Source: Lachnospiraceae bacterium (GTDB taxonomy: Bacteria; Bacillota; Clostridia; Lachnospirales; Lachnospiraceae). Taken from it: 64,000 nucleotides of DNA. A model generated the notes under the pieces. It saw nothing but the letters and a program-made list of their open reading frames with translations, did no database searches and was not told the origin of the DNA. The stretch spans positions 124,001-188,000 of the forward strand of contig JAFWWB010000004.1 of assembly GCA_017518185.1 (NCBI GenBank), in the 5' to 3' direction. Within the stretch, counting starts at the first letter, position 1. Every line of letters starts with the position of its first letter. Shown one piece after another: positions 61,939 to 64,000 of the stretch. The position numbers and the translations under genes were made by a program.

Positions 61939-62796
61939 TTACAGCATCTCCTTTATCTCATCTATCTCAAAGGAATAGTCCTTATTGCAGAAATCGCAGT
62001 GAAGTGTGACAGGCCTGTTTTCCGCGATGAGGGATTCCAGCTCGCTTCGGCCGAGGGACAAAAGCGCTTTCACCACACGCTCACGGTCACAGGTACATTT
62101 ATAGGACAGCTCAATGCTGTCTTCTTTTTTTATGTCGCCGAGTATCTCGCGCATCATGTATTCGGGAGAGGCTTCACGGGTGAAGTAGTCCGTGACGGAG
62201 CGCACCTTTGAAAGAGCCTCTTCAAGGGCGTCGAGGGTTGCCTCGGAAGCGTGGGGCAGCAGCTGTATGATAAAACCGCCTGCATGGGCAACGCTCAGGT
62301 CACGGTCCACCAGAACGCCGAGGCCTACTGATGACGGTGTCTGCTCGCTTGCTGCGAAATAATAGGTGATATCGTCTCCGAGCTCCCCGGAAACCAGAGG
62401 GGTGGTACCGCTGTAGGGCTCCTTAAGGCCCTGGTCGCGGATCACCGTGAGGGTTCCTGCGCCTATGGCGCCGCCCACATCCAGATGACCGTTTTCCTTC
62501 AGCGGCAGCTCCACCAGAGGGTCATACATGAGACCGCGCACATGGCCTGCCGTATCGGCTGAAACCGTAAGCTGCCGTATGGGACCGGAGCCGTCTACCT
62601 TGAGGGTCAGCAGGTCTCCGTCATTTTTGTAAAGCGCCCCCATCATGGCGCCTGCGGTGAGTAGACGTCCAAGGGCTGCCGTACAGACCGGGGTGGTGCC
62701 GTGTATGCGCCTGGCCTCCTCCACCGTATCCTTTGAATATGCTGCAAGAAAGCGGACTTCGCTCCCGAAGGCGGTGCCGCGGATCATCGTGTCCAT
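61939..62796 (-). CDS. hslO: Redox-regulated chaperone Hsp33
   Basis: 285 residues. The N-terminal core (MIRGTAFGSEVRFLAAYSKD, GRLLTAGAMMGALYKND) and the four zinc cysteines near the C-terminus in CTCDRE and CDFCNKDY form the CxC...CxxC redox switch. When oxidised in the presence of unfolding stress, the zinc is released and the protein holds unfolded clients. CAGGAG is 8 bases before the ATG. Its promoter shares the -35 region with the divergent gene. Confidence 0.96.
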   Translation of the reverse strand: MDTMIRGTAFGSEVRFLAAYSKDTVEEARRIHGTTPVCTAALGRLLTAGAMMGALYKNDGDLLTLKVDGSGPIRQLTVSADTAGHVRGLMYDPLVELPLKENGHLDVGGAIGAGTLTVIRDQGLKEPYSGTTPLVSGELGDDITYYFAASEQTPSSVGLGVLVDRDLSVAHAGGFIIQLLPHASEATLDALEEALSKVRSVTDYFTREASPEYMMREILGDIKKEDSIELSYKCTCDRERVVKALLSLGRSELESLIAENRPVTLHCDFCNKDYSFEIDEIKEML

Positions 62797-62852
62797 TCAG
62801 GTACTCCTGTTTTCTCATGATTAAGGACTGAGAGATGCCGTCCTCATCCGGG

Positions 62853-62903
62853 ATTATAGCAAAAAATATCGGCATTGTCATGCAGAAAAAGCTGTGCTAT
62901 AAT
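62853..62903. promoter_or_regulatory. Divergent promoters with overlapping -35 boxes
   Basis: Plus strand: TTGTCA (62875-62880), 17 bases, TATAAT (62898-62903), for the PEP/pyruvate-binding gene. Minus strand: ATGACA (62876-62881), 17 bases, TATAAT (62853-62858), for hslO. The two -35 boxes share five base pairs, so only one polymerase can bind at a time. Confidence 0.75.
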
Positions 62904-62976
62904 ACTGCTGAAAGAGGCAAAGGCGCCCGCACAGGTGCTTTTGTCTTTTCTTTTTGTCCCGGGAAAGGAGGGTCCT

Positions 62977-64000
62977 ATGGCAGCTTTTGACAGAGTGTTA
63001 TCCGGTATACCGCAGATGGATGAGCATTTCGACAACATCCGTCTGGGTGATAATGTGGTCTGGCGTGTGGATGATCTGAAGCAGTTCCGGCTCTTTGTGG
63101 AGCCCTATGTGGAGCAGGCCATCAAAGACGGGCGGAATCTCACCTATTTCCGCTTTGCTGCCCACGAACCCCTGCTGGAACCTCGTGAAGGCCTTAAGAT
63201 AATAGAGGTGGAGCTCAATCACCGTTTTGAGAATTTCACCGTGGAGATACATGAGCATATCCGCAGGGAAGGCAGGGATGCTTTCTATGTGTTTGACTGC
63301 CTTTCGGAACTGCAGACCGCCTGGGCGACGGACCTAATGATGGGGAACTTTTTCCAGGTGACCTGTCCCTATCTGTTCATACTGGATACGGTGGCATTTT
63401 TCCCTCTTATCAGGGGCAAGCATTCCTTTCACGCCATTGCAAAGATAAGGGATACCACCCAGCTTTTCATAGATGTTTATGCGGACAGCGAGAACGTGTA
63501 CGTGAGGCCGGATAAGGTCTGGAACCGCTATTCGGAGACCATGTTTCTTCCGCATCTCTATGTTCCCGGAACGGGAGAATTCAGGCCCATACTTGACGGC
63601 GTTATGGCCAGTCATTTTTACCAGGTGCTGGGTGACAATGCGGCGTCCCCTGACCGCGGGAACATGGACAGCTGGGACAGATTCTTCAATACCACTGAGC
63701 TTATGTTTGAAAACGGCATGGATGTTACGGAAGCATGCGGCCGCATGTGCAACATCATGATGAGCAGGGATGAGCGGATGAGAACGATGATCCGGAAGAA
63801 CTTCAGACCCAGGGATTATTTCACCATACGCAAACGCATGATAGGAACGGGCATGATAGGCGGAAAGGCCTGCGGAATGTTGCTGGCAAGGAAGATCATA
63901 GAGAATAAATGTCCGGAGATATACCGTAAGCTGGAGCCTCATGATTCTTTCTACATCGGTTCCGACGTGTTCTATTCCTTTATAGTTGAGAATAAATTCT
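62977..64000 (+). CDS. PEP/pyruvate-binding domain protein, 3' end outside the window
   Basis: 341 codons are visible from ATG 62977, with a near-perfect AAAGGAGGG upstream; the frame is open to the window end. The first ~270 residues form a domain without clear motifs (starting AAFDRVLSGIPQMDEHFDNI). From about 287 the sequence IGTGMIGGKACGMLLARKII is the start of a PPDK-type PEP/pyruvate (ATP-grasp-like) domain. The rest of the nucleotide-binding domain and any phosphohistidine domain lie beyond the window. It may be a phosphotransfer enzyme related to PEP synthase or rifampicin phosphotransferase; the substrate is not readable here. Confidence 0.8.
   Translation, partial: MAAFDRVLSGIPQMDEHFDNIRLGDNVVWRVDDLKQFRLFVEPYVEQAIKDGRNLTYFRFAAHEPLLEPREGLKIIEVELNHRFENFTVEIHEHIRREGRDAFYVFDCLSELQTAWATDLMMGNFFQVTCPYLFILDTVAFFPLIRGKHSFHAIAKIRDTTQLFIDVYADSENVYVRPDKVWNRYSETMFLPHLYVPGTGEFRPILDGVMASHFYQVLGDNAASPDRGNMDSWDRFFNTTELMFENGMDVTEACGRMCNIMMSRDERMRTMIRKNFRPRDYFTIRKRMIGTGMIGGKACGMLLARKIIENKCPEIYRKLEPHDSFYIGSDVFYSFIVENKF

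Overview
The window looks like a chromosomal segment of a flagellated Lachnospiraceae-type Clostridia (Bacillota), probably a plant-fibre degrader of the rumen or gut. The evidence is: strong AGGAGG-type ribosome binding sites; TTGACA/TATAAT promoters with 17-base spacers; lipoproteins with LSAC/LTAC lipoboxes and acidic linkers; LplB/YtcP-type sugar transporter permeases; families typical of this group (DUF6465, DUF2804, YhfC protease, YesL); and a glucuronoxylan-side-chain degradation operon. The genus cannot be fixed from the sequence alone. No rRNA, tRNA, CRISPR array or intact insertion sequence was seen.

Layout. 1-5.5 kb: two tandem CE1-like esterases (the first cut by the window edge) and two large surface lipoproteins of unknown function. 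5.5-14.6 kb: one tightly packed, same-strand run with a zinc-ribbon Ser/Thr kinase with TPR-like tail, a PP2C phosphatase, an adenylate-forming ligase, a GNAT protein, a FemAB/GNAT-like protein and two cobalamin-binding radical SAM proteins. This is the best candidate for an undescribed pathway. 14.7-19.0 kb: a DUF4349 lipoprotein, PlsC on the minus strand, a collapsed hybrid histidine kinase, and a diguanylate cyclase. 19.0-21.1 kb: an accessory patch with a 10-bp periodic array, a gene scrap and a HipA-like kinase paired with an HTH protein under a palindromic promoter. 21.1-30.3 kb: NlpC/P60 hydrolase, Orn/Lys/Arg decarboxylase, SPFH protein with a small partner, MnmG, HtrA and an atypical ClpX. 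30.3-37.8 kb: a two-component system, an ABC exporter of the MacB/FtsX type and an exported serine hydrolase. 37.9-40.9 kb: a small hypothetical protein, DUF2804, YhfC protease and DUF6465. 41-46.4 kb: a flagellar island (a 992-residue FliK-like/DUF6240-type protein, flagellin, FliS) whose flagellin is bracketed by arrays of nested inverted repeats. 46.4-48.1 kb: MnmA and YesL. 48.3-60.3 kb: a GntR-headed operon (two permeases, binding protein, GH115, UxuA, UxuB, SGNH acetylesterase). 60.4-64 kb: a minus-strand lipoprotein, Hsp33, and the start of a PEP/pyruvate-binding protein.

How it works together. The GntR operon reads as import of acidic xylo-oligosaccharides, removal of acetyl groups and (methyl)glucuronic acid inside the cell, and conversion of fructuronate to mannonate and on to 2-keto-3-deoxygluconate. 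The glucuronate isomerase that must feed this route is not in the window. Secreted CE1-like esterases at the left end may serve the same polymer. The two-component system plus ABC/FtsX plus serine hydrolase looks like a self-contained envelope-stress or antimicrobial-peptide response unit.

Non-coding structure is rich. A family of TGTCATCC(C/T)GA-type intergenic repeats sits directly against the ribosome binding site of four unrelated genes, and two 72-base copies 20 kb apart differ at only 2 positions. Two promoter pairs overlap face to face or at the -35 box, one gene appears to have an almost leaderless transcript, and the binding-protein cistron is flanked by hairpins.
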